Counted from the stretch's first letter, positions 27,860 through 35,981 are shown. The stretch: 64,000 nt of DNA from ZC4RG30 sp963726085 (GCA_963726085.1 CAVSAR010000005.1:62001-126000), one strand, 5' to 3'. A program made the numbers and translations. Notes: a model not told the origin generated them from the letters alone.

Positions 27860-28726
27860 ATGCACCGCCTGATCTCCTGCACGTTGAACAACTGGATTGA
27901 AGACAACGCCTCCAACACCGGCGCGGCGCTGGCGTTCTACTGCGCGTTCTCCCTGGCTCCCCTGCTGATCATCCTCCTGGCACTGGCGGGCTGGGTTGTG
28001 GGGAATGCGGCTGCCTTTGAGTTCGTGCAGGCCCAGTTGCAACAGCTGTTCGGCACCGCGACCGCCAAGGTCGTCCTGGACGCGGTTCACACCGCGCGCC
28101 AGACACAAGGCATCGTGGCGACCATCGTAAGTATCGCCACGCTGCTGGTCGGGGCAACGACGGTACTGGCGGCGCTGGATGCGGCGCTGGAGAACATCCT
28201 GGGGGGCAGCCCGCGGTCTCGGTCAGGGCTGCATAGCTGGCTGCGTCGCCGGTTCGTCTCCCTGGGGTTCATCCTGGCTTTGAGTTTCCTGCTGCTCGTC
28301 TCCCTGACCGTATCGACGGCCATCGCGGGCCTGCGATCCTGGGTGACGCAGCGCTACACTCCCTTGGTTGCCATTATCGGCGTCCTCGACGCGCTGATTT
28401 CGGTAGGACTCACGACGGCACTGTTCGCCTTGATCTATCGCTACGTGCCCGCGAAGCGACTGCCATGGAAACTGGTGGCAAGCGGCGGGTTGCTCACGGC
28501 TGGGCTGTTCAGCATCGGGAAATGGGCGGTGGGCCTGTACCTGGCCACCTCCACTGTACCCACGGCCTTCGGCGCGGCAGCGTCCTTCGCCGCCCTGCTG
28601 CTTTGGCTTTACTACACCGCCCAGATTTTCCTGTTGGGGGCGGAATTTACCGCCTGTCTCGGAGGCTTGCGCAAGCCCGGCGTGGCGTTGCCTGCCTCAT
28701 CCAGCACCGCGCGCCTGAGACATTGA
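27860..28726 (+). CDS. YihY/BrkB-family inner-membrane protein
   Basis: The 288-residue protein has six predicted membrane segments. It contains NTGAALAFYCAFSLAPLLII near the start, RYVPAKRLPWKLVASGGLL, and FGAAASFAALLLWLYYTAQI near the end, all typical of the YihY/BrkB family. The function is unclear; older 'ribonuclease BN' labels are wrong. GGGAG lies 5 bases before ATG 27860. It diverges from the AsmA-like gene. Confidence 0.9.
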   Translation: MHRLISCTLNNWIEDNASNTGAALAFYCAFSLAPLLIILLALAGWVVGNAAAFEFVQAQLQQLFGTATAKVVLDAVHTARQTQGIVATIVSIATLLVGATTVLAALDAALENILGGSPRSRSGLHSWLRRRFVSLGFILALSFLLLVSLTVSTAIAGLRSWVTQRYTPLVAIIGVLDALISVGLTTALFALIYRYVPAKRLPWKLVASGGLLTAGLFSIGKWAVGLYLATSTVPTAFGAAASFAALLLWLYYTAQIFLLGAEFTACLGGLRKPGVALPASSSTARLRH

Positions 28727-28850
28727 TAAGGCGGGCTTCCAACTGCGCACACAGGCCAGGCATCACCCGGCCACCACGCTCCTACACCACCGTCGCCATC
28801 CCGCCCGGCGAAATGTCTGAAGGCCGACACCCTTGGGTCGGGGAATGAAA

Positions 28851-28883
28851 GCGAACCGCCGGCTTGAGACACCGGCGGTTCGC
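28851..28883 (-). terminator. Hairpin after the Gln/Gly-rich protein gene
   Basis: A perfect 12-bp stem (GCGAACCGCCGG with CCGGCGGTTCGC) and 9-base loop lies 15 bases after the leftward gene's stop. Read leftward it is followed by TTTC. It is a probable intrinsic terminator with a poor U-tract. Confidence 0.6.
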
Positions 28884-28897
28884 AGCCGTAACTTCCT

Positions 28898-29140
28898 TCA
28901 GCGCTGGTGGCGCCCCTGGTCGCTGCGATTTCCCTTCTTGCTCTCGTCCTCGGACTCGGACTCGATATTCTCGCGGCCGCGGCCTTCGCGATCCTGGTCC
29001 TGACCAGCCTGCCGGCCGTGGCCCTGATCCTGGTTTTGCTGGCTGCGCTTGTCCTGATCGCCGCGCTGGGTGTTGGGATTTCCCTGCCCCGCCTGCTGCC
29101 CGCCCTTGCCCTGGTTCTGCTGGTTCTGATTCCCGGCCAT
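28898..29140 (-). CDS. Small Gln/Gly/Arg/Asp-rich disordered protein
   Basis: The product has 80 residues, begins MAGNQNQQNQGKGGQQ, and is almost entirely Gln, Gly, Asn, Arg, Asp, Glu and Ser with no hydrophobic core. It is predicted to be fully disordered, like small stress-induced proteins of the KGG/Con-10 kind, although those exact repeats are not evident. GGAG precedes the ATG, and a hairpin follows the stop. The opposite strand carries a hydrophobic open frame that is a composition artefact. Confidence 0.65.
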   Translation of the reverse strand: MAGNQNQQNQGKGGQQAGQGNPNTQRGDQDKRSQQNQDQGHGRQAGQDQDREGRGRENIESESEDESKKGNRSDQGRHQR

Positions 29141-29379
29141 GATGCTTCTCCGATTGGGTTGCGAACGATGTGTTCGCGCGGCAAATATAAAAACCGTGTC
29201 CCCAATGCGACGCCCGACAATCAAAGATATGCGCGTAGGAATAATCGGGCACGCATGCGGTTTCATGGCCGCAGCAACGAGCCACGTGGGGCTGCTCCTA
29301 CGTGAATACCCGCCACCGGCTGCCTGAAAACCGCAACTTCCCGGAGGAAGATTCTGCCTCCCCATGCGAGGATCCGACC

Positions 29380-29754
29380 ATGAACAAGTTACCCGTGGCA
29401 GTGGCATCTTTGGCCCTTGCCATGGCAGGAGCTGCCCTGGCGCAGACTCCCCCCGCCAAAACCAGTTCGGCTAACAAACCGCACACCCAGTTCAGCGCCC
29501 TGGATAGCAACAAGGACGGCAGACTCGCCCGGGACGAGGTCAAGGGCATCGCTGAACTGCGTTCGTCGTTTTCGGCGCTGGATACCGACCATGACGGCTA
29601 CCTGTCCGAGGCGGAATTCAACCTGTGGAAGGCCGCTGCGGCTCCACACACGATGGCGCCGGCCAACAAGGCCTCCGGAACCACCCCTGTGCATCCGGAC
29701 GGGGTTACAGCCCCCGCCAGTGATGCCGATAAATCCAGCGGCGCAACGAAATAG
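29380..29754 (+). CDS. Exported EF-hand protein
   Basis: The product has 124 residues, with a signal peptide (MNKLPVAVASLALAMAGAALAQ) and two EF-hand loops, DSNKDGRLARDEV and DTDHDGYLSEAEF. Both loops keep Asp/Asn at the calcium-coordinating positions. A low-complexity Ala/Pro/Thr/Ser tail follows. It probably binds calcium in the periplasm; its partner is unknown. The Met chosen is the one starting the signal peptide, with GAGGA upstream. A terminator follows. Confidence 0.85.
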   Translation: MNKLPVAVASLALAMAGAALAQTPPAKTSSANKPHTQFSALDSNKDGRLARDEVKGIAELRSSFSALDTDHDGYLSEAEFNLWKAAAAPHTMAPANKASGTTPVHPDGVTAPASDADKSSGATK

Positions 29755-29787
29755 GTCAGCCAGATCGCATCCCCTGAAGGTTGCCGT

Positions 29788-29830
29788 TTAAAAAGCCAGG
29801 CCCGCCCACAGACCGGGGCTGGCCTTTTTG
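29788..29830. terminator. Intrinsic terminator
   Basis: A GC-rich, slightly imperfect stem (AAAAGCCAGGCCCG ... CCGGGGCTGGCCTTTT) ends in TTTTT on the plus strand and starts with an A-run, so it could act in both directions. It lies 33 bases after the EF-hand gene. Confidence 0.8.
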
Positions 29831-29982
29831 TAGCCCGCAAAAGACGACCATCTGATCCATCGTCACCGGCTACATCGGTGAGCCGCGAGGTGTCAGACGT
29901 CGCTGACGCCAGGAACATCGGGCCACCGATCGACACCAACCGATCCTGATCGCACGCTTCGTCCCAACAACGGAGCTGCGCC

Positions 29983-30153
29983 ATGCTGTACCACGCCATC
30001 GTCTTCCTAGTCATTGCCGTGGTCGCGGCGGTGTTCGGCTTTACCGGACTTGATACCGAACTGGTGGGAATTGCCAGGCTTGTGTGTGGCGCATCCCTGG
30101 TGGTGGCCGCGGTAGCGTTCTTCGACAGCCGCACAGCGCACGGCAGCCACTGA
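29983..30153 (+). CDS. DUF1328-type small membrane protein
   Basis: The product has 56 residues. It starts MLYHAIVFLVIAVVAAVFGF and contains a second hydrophobic helix (LVCGASLVVAAVAFF). The M-L-(Y/R)-x-A-(I/L)-V-F pattern and two-helix layout are those of DUF1328/YtjA-like proteins, which are stress-associated inner-membrane peptides of unknown function. GGAG lies 7 bases before the ATG. A second member is at 34765-34932. Confidence 0.8.
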   Translation: MLYHAIVFLVIAVVAAVFGFTGLDTELVGIARLVCGASLVVAAVAFFDSRTAHGSH

Positions 30154-30171
30154 AGTTTACCTGCCGGGTCT

Positions 30172-30428
30172 TCATCTGCTGCTGCGTACTACGCCGGTCA
30201 TGTCAGTGCCAAGAGGCGCGACTCCCATCAGGTCTTCCATCACCGGCACCACCTTGTCCAATTGTTCGTATGCGGCGCCGTAGTGGCCACCGAATCCGTC
30301 GTCAGATAGCGCATTGAGACTGACCAGTCTCTTTGGTGGGTTGGCCGCTGCCAGCAGCCTGTCGCCATGGGAATACGGAATCGTCTGGTCGGTTACAGCG
30401 TCCCGCCGCCGCGCGTTGCCGCGCTATT
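30172..30428 (-). pseudogene. C-terminal fragment of an alpha/beta hydrolase
   Basis: The frame reads VTDQTIPYSHGDRLLAAANP, then PKRLVSLNALSDDG, FGGHYG and onward to a stop at 30172. D-x-T-I-P-Y is the acid-residue strand and G-H-Y the catalytic His region of serine hydrolases. The frame is blocked by an upstream stop near 30430, next to the end of the MBL gene, and the nucleophile half of the enzyme is absent from this window. It is a remnant, perhaps left when the neighbouring genes were inserted. Confidence 0.65.
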
Positions 30429-30443
30429 CGTACGATGAGCAAC

Positions 30444-32063
30444 TCACACTGACACGCTGTGCTTCTCCACTGTCCACGCTGAACCGTGAGTTCCCCCTGA
30501 ATGCGACAGACGCACGTCACCGCGATCCGCGTTTGCCCCCGCCGGGACCACCGGGCATATCAGTTCATCAAAGTCCTGCACCTTGCTGGCCTCAGGCTGC
30601 GACGTGAACAACAGGCCAGGAGACGCCTCGCCTTGTCGTGCCTGCGCGATGAATCGGACAAATGCATCCGACGGGCGCGTGTCATCACGCACATCGTGTG
30701 ACAATAGCAGGTACGAGAACTGCTTCTGCTCGGCGAAACCGGCGGCTAGCAGCGTGTTGTAGAAGTCATAGTTGTGGCCGGCATGATGCGCCACCTGCAC
30801 GACATGCAGGGCTTGCAGCGCCTCAAGCAGCAACGGCCAGTAGTTACCGCTTCGGTCCTTGAATCCGTAGCAGCCGGCGTCTCCGCTGATCAGCAGCCGC
30901 TGCCCTGCGGACTCCAAGGTGAAGATGTAGCTGAGCTGGTTGCTCGCAGAAATCCCTTCTAGCCTAATCCGGGTACGTGACAGCATGAGCGCATACAGGT
31001 AACTATCCACTGGCAGGTTCTCCCGGTGCTTCTCCACCAGCCACGCCGGGGGGCCCAGCAGCGTGATGACAGGTTCGCTGGTCTGCTGGACGGCACCAGG
31101 GATAAAGCGGCGCTTGGCAGGATTCCAGGCGAACCGCACTGGCTCACCATGCGTGATGTAGTGGCACCGCGGGCGTATGGGAATCTTGCGTGCCCTGAGC
31201 GCGCGCACCAGCTTGTGCAGGTGAGAGGAAGTGATGGCGTCCGATGCGGTGAACTTGCGAAGCGTGGCCAGCACGCCCGGCATCAGTCGCAAGGTCTGCG
31301 GTTCATCTTTGAGATAACCCGCGTATTTGGCAAGGCGAGCCAGGCTGTCAGGGGTACGCCCCTCGCGCGCATCGTGGGCCAGGTCGCGCAGGTCCTTTAT
31401 GCTGGAGTCATATCGCGACGACCCATGCGCACGCTCCGTCCCGGTTATTTGCGCCGCAGCGCTCTCGTGTTGCTCGAAATACCGCAGGTAATCTTGGATC
31501 AACTCCGGCCGCCCCTCCCCGAATTCCCGAGCCCTCTCAGCGGCACCAAGGTCATAGAAAGGAAGATCACGCATGGTCACTTGCTGTTCTCGCAGCAGGC
31601 CAACGATGCGCTCCTCGTTGGACTGAAGTTCCTGCACCTGCTGGCGCTTTAGCTCGAGGTAGCGTCGCAGCTGTTCCCCATCCTGGTCCTCATAGAACTT
31701 GACCGCGAGGTAATCTTCGGATTGGCTGACATGTCCTGGTATTTCATCGGTATCGTCCTTTACCGGGGGTAGCCAGACGTCCCCGAGCTCAATGCTGTCA
31801 TCCTGGGCAATAGGAACCAGACCCTTGAGGTGATCCCCGTCGTAGTGCGTGCCGACCATAAGATCAATGCGCTTGGGTCGATCGACTTCGAACGACTGAA
31901 ATGCATCTTCAAGGCGATTGTGCACCCCAGCGCGCGGATACCCGCCATGCCCCATGCCTCCATCCGCCAGGATCGAAACCACCTGCCCGTCTTGCAGTCG
32001 GCACTGGACGAGAATGGACGCGCCCAGGCCCACCGCGTACATGTCCAGCTGGATTGTCTTCAC
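30444..32063 (-). CDS. MBL-fold (ComEC-like) hydrolase with helical insert
   Basis: The 539-residue protein starts MKTIQLDMYAVGLGASILVQ and has T-H-Y-D-G-D-H at 72-78. Far downstream are LLISGDAGCYGF and VVQVAHHAGHNYDF, giving the metal-ligand set of the ComEC-type MBL fold. Between them lies an insert rich in charged helices (about 110-270: YLELKRQQVQELQSNEERI). No signal peptide or membrane helix is present, so unlike ComEC it is a soluble enzyme, perhaps a nuclease or phosphodiesterase. It resembles stand-alone MBL proteins of defence-type loci. A MazEF pair lies 104 bases upstream on the same strand. Confidence 0.8.
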   Translation of the reverse strand: MKTIQLDMYAVGLGASILVQCRLQDGQVVSILADGGMGHGGYPRAGVHNRLEDAFQSFEVDRPKRIDLMVGTHYDGDHLKGLVPIAQDDSIELGDVWLPPVKDDTDEIPGHVSQSEDYLAVKFYEDQDGEQLRRYLELKRQQVQELQSNEERIVGLLREQQVTMRDLPFYDLGAAERAREFGEGRPELIQDYLRYFEQHESAAAQITGTERAHGSSRYDSSIKDLRDLAHDAREGRTPDSLARLAKYAGYLKDEPQTLRLMPGVLATLRKFTASDAITSSHLHKLVRALRARKIPIRPRCHYITHGEPVRFAWNPAKRRFIPGAVQQTSEPVITLLGPPAWLVEKHRENLPVDSYLYALMLSRTRIRLEGISASNQLSYIFTLESAGQRLLISGDAGCYGFKDRSGNYWPLLLEALQALHVVQVAHHAGHNYDFYNTLLAAGFAEQKQFSYLLLSHDVRDDTRPSDAFVRFIAQARQGEASPGLLFTSQPEASKVQDFDELICPVVPAGANADRGDVRLSHSGGTHGSAWTVEKHSVSV

Positions 32064-32166
32064 GGATACTCCCTTGCCCTAGCGCGTGTCACATCCAATG
32101 CGCCGTGCCCAAGGTAACGACTCATTAAGTGGCTAGAGTCGCATCCCGAGACCGTTATCGACGCGA

Positions 32167-32493
32167 TCAGTCCGCCAAACCCATAACGAACGCCAGGGCG
32201 ATGTTGAGGCGGGCGACGTCCTTGTCCTCAAGATGCCCGAGCAGACGTCCAATGCGTTCGCGGCGAATGGTCACCGGCTGGTCCGCCATTACCTGCGATC
32301 TGGCTCGTAAGCCGTTCTTGGCAGTGGGGTCGATTGTCACCCGAAAGTCCGCGTCGCTGCATTCCGAGGTCATCTGACAAACCACTACCGATGCATGGGC
32401 GACGGGAAGCGCATCCGTCTGCACGATAACGGCGGGTCTCGGCTTACCGTAGTCGCCTGCGGCCGCTACCGTCACCACGTCGCCCCGCCTCAT
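32167..32493 (-). CDS. mazF: MazF/PemK-type endoribonuclease toxin
   Basis: The 108-residue protein starts MRRGDVVTVAAAGDYGKPRPAVIVQ, the MazF beta-barrel opening with R-G-D-V and K-P-R-P-A-V-(I/V)-V-Q. It continues MTSECSDADFRV and GLRARSQVMADQPVTI, which match the catalytic and dimer segments. MazF cuts single-stranded RNA at short motifs. Its start overlaps the antitoxin stop by 4 bases. Confidence 0.93.
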   Translation of the reverse strand: MRRGDVVTVAAAGDYGKPRPAVIVQTDALPVAHASVVVCQMTSECSDADFRVTIDPTAKNGLRARSQVMADQPVTIRRERIGRLLGHLEDKDVARLNIALAFVMGLAD

Positions 32494-32693
32494 TGCTCGT
32501 CGAACAGCGAGATCGATTCAATCCAGCCCAGCGCCGCCAACTCGCGTGCTCGATCCAGGCCCGCAACCTGCTTGGCAACGCGACTGCGGACCGCCCTGGA
32601 GCGTGCATCTGGCACGATCAGCCGCAATTCGCGCAAGCCGCGCAAGCTGCGCCGCTCGCGCATGGCCTTCATTCGCTCAGCGGGTAATGCCAT
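32490..32693 (-). CDS. MazE-like antitoxin (DUF3018 type)
   Basis: The 67-residue protein starts MALPAERMKAMRERRSLRGL and contains LRLIVPDARSRAVRSRVAKQV, the DUF3018 'antitoxin MazE family' pattern: a basic DNA-binding N-terminus and a helical segment, with an acidic end (SISLFDEQ). GGAGA lies 6 bases before ATG 32693; an in-frame GTG 12 bases upstream is the alternative. It is first in the operon with mazF, and two tandem dyads lie immediately upstream. Confidence 0.85.
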   Translation of the reverse strand: MALPAERMKAMRERRSLRGLRELRLIVPDARSRAVRSRVAKQVAGLDRARELAALGWIESISLFDEQ

Positions 32694-32706
32694 GGCGTTC
32701 TCCACA

Positions 32707-32734
32707 TGTAACGCGTTACACTGTAACGCGTTAC
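32707..32734 (-). promoter_or_regulatory. Tandem perfect dyads GTAACGCGTTAC: MazE-type operator
   Basis: TGTAACGCGTTACA (32707-32720) is a perfect 14-bp palindrome, and GTAACGCGTTAC repeats at 32723-32734, with centres 15 bp apart. They begin 14 bases upstream of the antitoxin start and likely overlap the promoter, so the MazE-like protein or the complex should bind here. Confidence 0.75.
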
Positions 32735-32879
32735 GCCTCGCGAGGCAAGCTCGGCGTAGGTTGCTGCTTTGCGGCCGGCGCGATTAAACCCATGCGAGGC
32801 CTCCAGCACCATGCGGGCCTGCGGGAATGCTCGTCACGGCATCGCAACTGACTGCCGGGGCTACAACCTCCCCCGCCAA

Positions 32880-33423
32880 TCAGATCGTGGCGAACAACTC
32901 CATGCCATCGGCAATGCCGGCACGTGTCGGCACGGGCCTGGCACTGCCCATCAGTTCCTTCTTTCGCTGGGCCAGCTGCCGACCCAGAAGCTTCGAGGTC
33001 CATGGCCGATTTCCTGGCCTTGGCGAACATGCCGCCGGGCTGCTCTTCTTCCTTGACGTGATGCTTGATCAGCTCCGACAGCACCTTGATCTGGGCGTCG
33101 AAGTAATCGTCTCCGGGACTGGACAGGTCGATCTGCGCGATCAGGTGCTTGGCGCCCGCATGCTCCACGACCGCCTCGTGGTGGATGTCAGTGTCCTGCG
33201 TGGCCTCGATGAATGCCGGATAGAAGATTTCCTCCTCGATCCTGGTGTGCACCTTGAGCGCGCTGCAGATCTGGTTGGCTAGCTTCGCCTTGCGAGTCTC
33301 GCTCGAGGTATGGGCGTACGCCTTGAACCACTCCGCGACCTGCCGGTGGTCGGCCTTGAGCAGTGCAATCGCATCCGGACCAGCCTTGGTTGTGGGGCGC
33401 AAGGGGTTCCTGGATTTGATCAT
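32880..33423 (-). pseudogene. Hemerythrin HHE protein, second copy, frameshifted near the C-terminus
   Basis: The first 145 or so residues (MIKSRNPLRPT ... LLKADHRQVAEWF ... VHTRIEEEIFYPAF ... HHVKEEEQPGGMF) match the paralogue at 23169-23657, and all iron-ligand motifs are intact. Near 32990 one extra base shifts the frame. If restored, the protein ends LGRQLAQRKKELMGSARP ... GMELFATI with a stop at 32880, like its paralogue plus a short tail. Uncorrected, the frame runs on to 32731 with a nonsense tail. The iron-binding part would be functional either way. AGAGGTAA precedes ATG 33423. Confidence 0.85.
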
Positions 33424-33674
33424 GGCGATTACCTCTGGCAAGACCGCAAGGGAAGCTTGCGAGCAACGATACTTCCGCCATAGGCAAATGAAACCCGACG
33501 GCAACGCGACCAGCTGTCAGAAGCGGCTGACGAGTTCCGGTGTCTCCACTCTGACTGGCACTGGTGGCTTGGATGTCGCCATAGAAAGACACCTACAGGC
33601 TATATCGGCGCGAGCCTACTAGGCCTGGACACCACCACGCGCAATATCGGTGCAACGCCAGAAGGGAGATGAAC

Positions 33675-34616
33675 ATGTCAGCGGTTATTGCAGTACCAGT
33701 AGAAAGCACGCCACGCACCACATTCAATGTGTCAGCGGTCTCCTGGCCGGCCATCTTCGCTGGCGCGGCCGCGGCGGCTGCGCTGTCGCTGATCCTGGTG
33801 GTGCTGGGCACCGGATTGGGGCTGGCCAGCATGTCGCCATGGGCAGGCATTGGTGCATCGGCCAAGGCGATCTCATGGTCGACCATCGCCTGGATCATCT
33901 TTACCGCCATCGCCGCTTCGGGACTGGGCGGTTACATCGCCGGTCGCCTGCGCATGAAGTGGCCGGACCTGCATGCCGATGAAGCCTACTTTAGGGATAC
34001 GGCCCACGGGTTCCTGTCATGGGCCATCGCAACGCTTCTGACCGCCGCAGTCCTGGCCTCCGCCGTTAGCACTATCGCTGGCATCGGCGCAGTGGGCGTC
34101 GGCGCGGGCGCGGCAACTGCCGCTGCCACTCAAGTGCCGCGCGTGGCTGGCGAGACGGGCCCCGCGCTGGGCATGGAAGGCTCCGGCCAGGTCAATCAGC
34201 AGTCTGCCTATACGGTGGACTCCCTGTTCCGTCCCGCGACTTCATCTTCCACTACAGCCGCCTCGCCGAGCGCAGACGCCGGAGCCACCCGGGACACCCG
34301 CAGCGAGGTAACGCGCATCTTTGCCAACAGCATGCACACCGGTCAGCTGCCGCAAGAGGACACGACCTATGTGGGCCAATTGGTGGCCCAGCGCACAGGC
34401 TTAAGCCAGCAGGAGGCCGAGACGCGCGTGAATGAGATCTACGCTGCGGCTTACAAGAAGCAACAGGACGCCGAGGCTACCGCCAAGCGCGTGGCCGACC
34501 AGGCTCGCAAGGATGGGGCCTATGCCTCCCTGTGGGTCTTCATCTCACTGCTGGGCGGCGCCTTCTTTGCAAGCCTCATGGCCACCCTGGGTGGCCGCCG
34601 CCGCGATCTGTATTAA
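33675..34616 (+). CDS. Membrane protein with central soluble region
   Basis: About 313 residues. Hydrophobic segments lie near residues 25-50 (FAGAAAAAALSLILVVLG), 70-95 (TIAWIIFTAIAASGLGGYIAG), 115-150 (Ala/Gly/Val-rich) and at the C-terminus (YASLWVFISLLGGAFFASL). The middle carries FANSMHTGQLPQEDTTYVGQL, then LSQQEAETRVNEIYAAAYKK, a charged helical stretch. I have seen similar 'hypothetical' proteins in other proteobacteria near small stress genes; function unknown. GGGAG suits ATG 33675 better than the ATG six bases upstream. It heads a run of tiny membrane-protein genes. Confidence 0.75.
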   Translation: MSAVIAVPVESTPRTTFNVSAVSWPAIFAGAAAAAALSLILVVLGTGLGLASMSPWAGIGASAKAISWSTIAWIIFTAIAASGLGGYIAGRLRMKWPDLHADEAYFRDTAHGFLSWAIATLLTAAVLASAVSTIAGIGAVGVGAGAATAAATQVPRVAGETGPALGMEGSGQVNQQSAYTVDSLFRPATSSSTTAASPSADAGATRDTRSEVTRIFANSMHTGQLPQEDTTYVGQLVAQRTGLSQQEAETRVNEIYAAAYKKQQDAEATAKRVADQARKDGAYASLWVFISLLGGAFFASLMATLGGRRRDLY

Positions 34617-34639
34617 CCACGTACACGAGAGGACCTGCC

Positions 34640-34714
34640 ATGCGTTCCATACTTTTGTTTGTGCTGGGTGTGCCGATTCCCGTCATCATCCTGATTGCAC
34701 TGCTGAGCCGATGA
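34640..34714 (+). CDS. 24-residue single-helix membrane peptide
   Basis: ATG 34640 opens a frame of MRSILLFVLGVPIPVIILIA followed by LLSR and a stop. It is one hydrophobic helix with a conserved-looking G-V-P-I-P centre and charged ends. GAGAGGA lies 6 bases before the ATG, and it sits 23 bases after the preceding gene in the same direction. Composition and ribosome binding site support translation; function unknown. Confidence 0.6.
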   Translation: MRSILLFVLGVPIPVIILIALLSR

Positions 34715-34764
34715 GCGTCGTCATCTTGCGACCAGCGCCACCGGCAAGTGCCTAGGGGAACTAC

Positions 34765-34932
34765 ATGCTGCGTTACGCCCTCATCTTTTTCGGCCTCGCC
34801 TGCATTGCAGCAGGGCTGGGGTTCGCAGCACTCGCCGGCATCGCTGCGGGGCTGGCAAAAGGGTTGGCCATCCTGTTCCTGGTGCTTGCACTGATCTCCT
34901 TCGTTGTGAGCCTCTCAAAGAAGGGACTTTGA
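34765..34932 (+). CDS. DUF1328-type small membrane protein, second copy
   Basis: The 55-residue protein begins MLRYALIFFGLACIAAGLGF and has a second helix (AILFLVLALISFVVSL). The M-L-R-Y-A-L-I-F start and two-helix layout are the DUF1328 signature. AGGGGA lies 6 bases before the ATG. It is within a compact series of small genes and stops 2 bases before the next start. Confidence 0.85.
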   Translation: MLRYALIFFGLACIAAGLGFAALAGIAAGLAKGLAILFLVLALISFVVSLSKKGL

Positions 34933-34934
34933 CC

Positions 34935-35207
34935 ATGCCAGAGCAAGAAGACCCCTTTGCCAGCTCAAGGGCATCACTTGCCTTGCTGCTGCTGGGCCGA
35001 GATCCCGCTGCTGACCCTGACGATGCGTTTCCGAGAAGCACACTGATGCGCTTCGTCATGAAGCCTAAACATCAGGCGCTGCTGATGGGCGCATTCACGC
35101 TGGCCAGCTTGGTACTTCCTCGAACGCGCTACTCACGCATCACGTCGCTGATGGGCGACGTTGGCAAAGCGAGCCGCTCCGTGGCACAAGTACTCGCTCA
35201 GAAGTAG
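34935..35207 (+). CDS. Small protein, 90 residues, end of the microprotein cluster
   Basis: It starts MPEQEDPFASSRASLALLLL and has one moderately hydrophobic stretch (LLMGAFTLASLVLP), with a basic C-terminal half (RTRYSRITSLMGDVGKASRS). AAGGGA precedes the ATG. No family recognised. The tight spacing to the DUF1328 gene suggests co-expression. Confidence 0.6.
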   Translation: MPEQEDPFASSRASLALLLLGRDPAADPDDAFPRSTLMRFVMKPKHQALLMGAFTLASLVLPRTRYSRITSLMGDVGKASRSVAQVLAQK

Positions 35208-35213
35208 GTGTGA

Positions 35214-35231
35214 TGTCGCCGTGAGGCGACA
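35214..35231 (+). terminator. Short hairpin after the microprotein cluster
   Basis: TGTCGCC-GTGA-GGCGACA forms a perfect 7-bp stem with a GNRA-type tetraloop, starting 6 bases after the stop. No T-run follows, so it may stabilise the mRNA end rather than terminate. Confidence 0.5.
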
Positions 35232-35373
35232 GTGCGCTGCCAAGGCAATCACGATCGTAGGTCATGGATGACATTTACACGCGTTCTGCGCCGGTGCAAG
35301 AACCCCGTTGGGTAACGCTAAATGTCGGCACCAGGTTTACTCCTGGATGTTCAATCAGCAGAGGATCTTCGGG

Positions 35374-35562
35374 ATGAACAGACAGCAGTCACACAACACT
35401 CCCAAGCCTTCCCGCAAGGGGCCCATGGAGCACGGCAAAGCAAACCGATCGAGCACTGAGCGCAAGGACACGAGATCGGAGCATGAGCAGAAGGACTACG
35501 GCGAAGTGGACGAGACGGATGAGGCGGACGACGCCGACTTTCGTCGTCGCAACAGAGCCTAG
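35374..35562 (+). CDS. Small hydrophilic protein, 62 residues
   Basis: The protein MNRQQSHNTPKPSRKGPMEH ... KDYGEVDETDEADDADF is basic in its first half and acidic in the second, with no hydrophobic segment, and is probably disordered. Upstream in-frame Met codons at 35347 are possible. It sits 27 bases before the BON protein gene in the same direction. No known family. Confidence 0.45.
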   Translation: MNRQQSHNTPKPSRKGPMEHGKANRSSTERKDTRSEHEQKDYGEVDETDEADDADFRRRNRA

Positions 35563-35589
35563 CTCGCACTTAAATCATTAGGAGCAACG

Positions 35590-35922
35590 ATGAAAACTTC
35601 ATTCCTGGTTACAGCACTAGTGGCAGGCGCGTTGGGCTCAACCCTGGCGTACGCTGCCGATCCGGCGACCACTCCTTCCCAGGGCAGCACCCAAGGGATG
35701 GTCAAGGACTCCCCCATGGCAGCGTCGGTGACTTCGGCACTGCAGGCGGAGACCGCAGGCAACTTTGCTGATGTGCAGGTCAGCACGGATAGCAGTGGCA
35801 CCGTCTTCCTCAAGGGCAACGTAGCCACGCAGGCCGAGGCGGACAAGGCGATCTCCATCGCCAAGGGCACGCCCAACGTCAAGTCAGTACACAGTGACCT
35901 GATCGTAAAACCCAAGTACTAG
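35590..35922 (+). CDS. Periplasmic BON-domain protein
   Basis: The 110-residue protein has a signal peptide (MKTSFLVTALVAGALGSTLAYAA) and one BON domain: SVTSALQAETAGNFADVQVS, GTVFLKGNVATQAEADKAIS and NVKSVHSDLIV. BON domains bind phospholipid and stabilise the envelope under osmotic stress, as in OsmY. TTAGGAG precedes the ATG. A strong hairpin follows the stop. Confidence 0.92.
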   Translation: MKTSFLVTALVAGALGSTLAYAADPATTPSQGSTQGMVKDSPMAASVTSALQAETAGNFADVQVSTDSSGTVFLKGNVATQAEADKAISIAKGTPNVKSVHSDLIVKPKY

Positions 35923-35937
35923 GACAATGCCTGGGTC

Positions 35938-35971
35938 GCAGGCCAGCGGCAAGGGATCGCCGCTGGCCTGC
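35938..35971. terminator. Perfect 13-bp hairpin between convergent genes
   Basis: GCAGGCCAGCGGC and GCCGCTGGCCTGC pair perfectly with an 8-base loop. It sits 15 bases after the BON gene stop and 10 bases before the stop of the leftward ParB-like gene. There is no T-run on either side, so it is a likely but atypical bidirectional terminator. Confidence 0.6.
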
Positions 35972-35981
35972 GGGACACCAA

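Noticed and set aside
28907..29305. Rightward frame encoding a very hydrophobic, membrane-like protein
   Set aside because: It is the mirror of the Gln/Gly/Arg-rich gene at 28898-29140; the Leu/Ala/Val richness arises from antisense codons, and the leftward gene has a ribosome binding site and terminator.
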